NCBI RefSeq assembly: GCF_004664715.2
Contig: NC_051073.1
Location: 64,617,436 to 64,681,435, forward strand
Source of the DNA: Peromyscus leucopus
Taxonomy: Eukaryota; Chordata; Mammalia; Rodentia; Cricetidae
Direction: 5' to 3'
Length of the DNA: 64,000 bases
Both the position numbers and the translations under genes were made by a program. The notes beneath the pieces were generated by a model. The model was not told the origin of the DNA and ran no database searches. It was given only the letters and a program-made list of their open reading frames with translations. The number at the start of each line of letters is the position of its first letter. The first letter of the stretch is position 1. This document shows, piece after piece, positions 62,065-64,000 of this stretch.

Positions 62065-62186
62065 AGAGAGAGTTTTGCCATTTTTACTAAGTGAAAAATC
62101 CTATTTATACCTCTGCTTTATCTTCTTCCCCAACCTCTGCTTACAACTGGTCCTTCCACTGTGTCCATCATTTTACTTTTGTTTCT

Positions 62187-62340
62187 TTGTTTTGTTTTTG
62201 AGACAGGATTTCCTCTGTGAAACAGTCCTGGCTGTCCTGGAACTCACTTTGGAGACCAGGCTGGCCTCGAACTCACAGAGATCCCCCTGCCTCTGCCTCC
62301 CGTGTGCTGGGATTAAAGGCGTGCGCCGCCACTGCCCGGC
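62187..62340 (-). repeat. B1 SINE
   Basis: Antisense, near full length; flanks TCATTTTACTTTT and TCATAATTTTACTTTT look like an imperfect target duplication. Confidence 0.94.
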
Positions 62341-62444
62341 TTCATAATTTTACTTTTTAAAGGAAACGTTGTTTAGAATCTGAAGTATGCACCCTGCCCT
62401 CTTTCACTTACTAAGGTGCACCACACGTTTGTCTGTGTCTTTTG

Positions 62445-62670
62445 GGTGATGGTGTTGGGGTGTGAACGGAGGGCCTTGCGTGTGCGAGGCAGGGACTCCG
62501 AACTCTGTCCTTAGCCCTCTCTTTACTTTGTGTTTTGATAGAGGGTCTCACTTAGTTACTCATTCTGGTCTTGAACCTGCTTTGTAGCTCAAGCAGAATC
62601 TGAACTTATGCTCTTGATGTCTGAACTGCTTGAGTAGCTGAGAGTACAGGACTGTGCCGGCAGGCCTGGT
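62445..62670 (-). repeat. B4-type SINE
   Basis: ID-like half ('aacggagggccttgcgtgtgcgaggcagggactccgaactctgtccttagccc') then B1-like half ('gagggtctcacttagttactcattctggtcttgaacctgctttgtagctc'). Confidence 0.75.
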
Positions 62671-62959
62671 TCTCTGTGTGTTTTCATAGCTTGCTAGTTC
62701 GTTTCTTTTTAGTGTGACTCACAGCCCACTGCCTGGGGATTCCACACTTTCCCATCCACCTAGTAAAAGACGTGATGGCCGCTTCACTTTTGGGCACTTT
62801 GAACAAAACTGCTAGAGCATCCATATATAGGCCTTTGATGGGGTGGACACGAGCCTTTAGCTCCATGGAGCATGGTCCCAGGGTTGGGTGAGTGTGCTTG
62901 ATCTCATTAGGAACTGCTAACTGGATTTCCAGGTCTGTCTCCTCTGTGTTGCCCCAGCC

Positions 62960-63190
62960 CTCGCCAGCCTCCGATGCCACAGTGTTCCGTTTTGATCACT
63001 CTCTCTGTAAGCGTGTTGGAGCGTCTTGGAGTCTCCTGGCTGTTGTTTATCATACACTTGCATCTTAGTATCCTCCTCCATGAGCTGCCTCCTCAGGTCT
63101 TTTGCTCATTTAAAATTGGACCTATTTTCTCCTTACTGACTTTTAACTGCTTTTTATATTTTGGTTAACATTTCTTTATTAGTTTTTTTC
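62960..63190 (-). repeat. L1M LINE fragment, left piece
   Basis: 'ccagcctccgatgccacagtgttccg', 'tgagctgcctcctcaggtcttttgctcatttaaaattggacctattttctccttactgactttt' are the reverse of old L1 ORF2. Confidence 0.62.
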
Positions 63191-63194
63191 TTTC

Positions 63195-63276
63195 TTTTCT
63201 GCACTAAGGATCGATTTGCACATGGCCTTGAGCATGCTAGGCAGTTGCTCTACCACTGAACTATATCCCTAGATCA
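63195..63276 (-). repeat. ID-like SINE inside L1M
   Basis: 'gcactaaggatcgatttgcacatggccttgagcatgctaggcagttgctctaccactgaactatatccctag'. Confidence 0.78.
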
Positions 63277-63370
63277 AACAGTCCTTTTCCAAATAAGTTC
63301 TTTGTAAATATTTTTTCTCTGACTATGGTTTGTCTTCCTGTTCTCTTGAGAAATATTTACTTTTAAATGA
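63277..63370 (-). repeat. L1M LINE fragment, right piece
   Basis: 'aaataagttctttgtaaatattttttctctgactatggtttgtcttcctgttctcttgag' resumes the L1 after the ID. Confidence 0.65.
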
Positions 63371-63780
63371 ATGACAGGCGTGTTTATTTGTGATCATAGT
63401 TTCTAATGAATTGATGAATGTTTTTACATAATAAATCAAGACTGTGTCTGGACATGATAGCTCACAGCTGCCTGTAAATGTAGTATTTACTATGCAGAAG
63501 CAATGATTGCTGCTTTGAAGCTGGCCTGGGCTGTAGGTAAGACCTTGACTCCAGGAAAGTTATTCACCCACTTACCCATCCGTCTCTCTCCATCTTCTTC
63601 AGTACGTGGTTTGACAGTAAGATTTAAACCAGCCAAGAGTCTGTAAAGCTTAAGTAGTAGTTCAGATTTTCCTCTGTGAATTATGTTAAACACAAAATAT
63701 TTAATCTTATGGGTCACAGAAATTCTTGATGTTTCAGCAACACAGTTAATGTGATTGCATGAGGTTGAGAAAAAAAAATT
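63371..63780. other. Intron 1, mostly unrecognised
   Basis: 63445-63545 has a faint B1-like trace ('tggacatgatagctcacagctgcctgtaa..'); otherwise nothing. Confidence 0.35.
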
Positions 63781-63784
63781 GTGT

Positions 63785-63873
63785 GTCCGGTCCAGGCTGG
63801 CCTCAAACTCCCAATCCTCCAGCCTCAGCCTCCCAAGTGCTGAGATTATACTCATGTGCCTCTACACCTGGCT
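63785..63873 (-). repeat. B1 fragment
   Basis: 'ccggtccaggctggcctcaaactcccaatcctccagcctcagcctcccaagtgctgagatta'. Confidence 0.75.
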
Positions 63874-64000
63874 TATTCTCATTTAGTTTCAGGGGCTGCC
63901 ATAATCTAATTACTATATTTTCTTGGAAACTTTAAAAATACTTAAATCTCACCTTAGAGGTACATTTTTGTACTTCTAAGTGGGCCATCAAATATCAGGC

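Larger units (their letters stand above)
31439..64000 (+). other. Acap2: Acap2 intron 1 (5' part, no acceptor seen)
   Basis: No exon encoding the next part of the BAR domain was found in any frame up to the right edge. The intron is therefore at least 32.5 kb. Human Acap2 also has a long first intron. It is filled by SINEs, L1 relics, LTR fragments and microsatellites, listed separately. Confidence 0.8.

Noticed and set aside
31439..64000. Acap2 exon 2 or another gene's exon within intron 1
   Set aside because: No frame matches the next BAR-domain residues that I know, and no other protein was recognised.

Overview
The window is nuclear DNA of a muroid rodent, most likely a cricetid (hamster, vole or deer-mouse group). 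It is full of rodent SINEs (B1, B2, B3, B4/RSINE1, ID) in both orientations. Several B1 copies carry the 'aggaaaggcgcaaagctaca' variant of the right half, which I associate with cricetids. Species is not resolved. There are no bacterial, plasmid or phage features.

One gene can be supported. A GC-rich, CpG-dense island at about 30.88-32.2 kb holds the promoter, 5' UTR and first coding exon of Acap2 (ArfGAP with coiled-coil, ankyrin repeat and PH domains 2; centaurin beta 2) on the + strand. Seventeen codons plus two bases, reading MKMTVDFEECLKDSPRF(R), end at a GT splice donor at 31439. The rest of the window (31439-64000) is the 5' part of Acap2 intron 1; exon 2 was not found. Bases 1 to about 30,800 are the intergenic region upstream of the promoter. 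From human and mouse gene order, Ppp1r2 would be expected further upstream, but none of it is visible.

Upstream layout: ancient MLT1 and L2 relics (1.4-2.2 kb); a SINE/microsatellite cluster (5-7.5 kb); an LTR inside an old rodent repeat (8.1-8.9 kb); a URR1 hAT transposon split by an LTR and a B1 (9.36-10.24 kb); a (CAG)12 tract (11.0 kb); an L1 3' end (11.3-11.7 kb); a nested SINE cluster with a B2-B1 chimera (16.5-16.9 kb); a defective betaretrovirus-like provirus on the - strand (17.5-22.6 kb) with both LTRs, a Lys-type primer site, gag remnants and a polypurine tract but no recognisable pol; a solo LTR (23.6-24.1 kb); a composite element with long terminal repeats (24.5-26.5 kb); and two antisense L1 fragments broken by SINEs (27.2-29.8 kb).

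Promoter region: a perfect DR5 nuclear-receptor motif about 1 kb before the start codon, a G-run tract, an E-box, an ETS site, a short upstream ORF, and a GC-rich minisatellite of about 20 bp period just inside intron 1. Intron 1 layout: SINEs, an antisense L1 3' UTR (38.1-38.9 kb), a Tigger remnant and LTR-like composite (39.5-41.6 kb), an LTR fragment (41.9-42.2 kb), L1M relics (52.7-54.3, 58.2 and 63 kb), a 50-bp tandem repeat (57.4 kb) and many dinucleotide and tetranucleotide microsatellites. I found no new gene system. The points most worth a second look are the chimeric SINE, the provirus, the DR5 site, the intron minisatellite and a local duplication near 39-40.3 kb.
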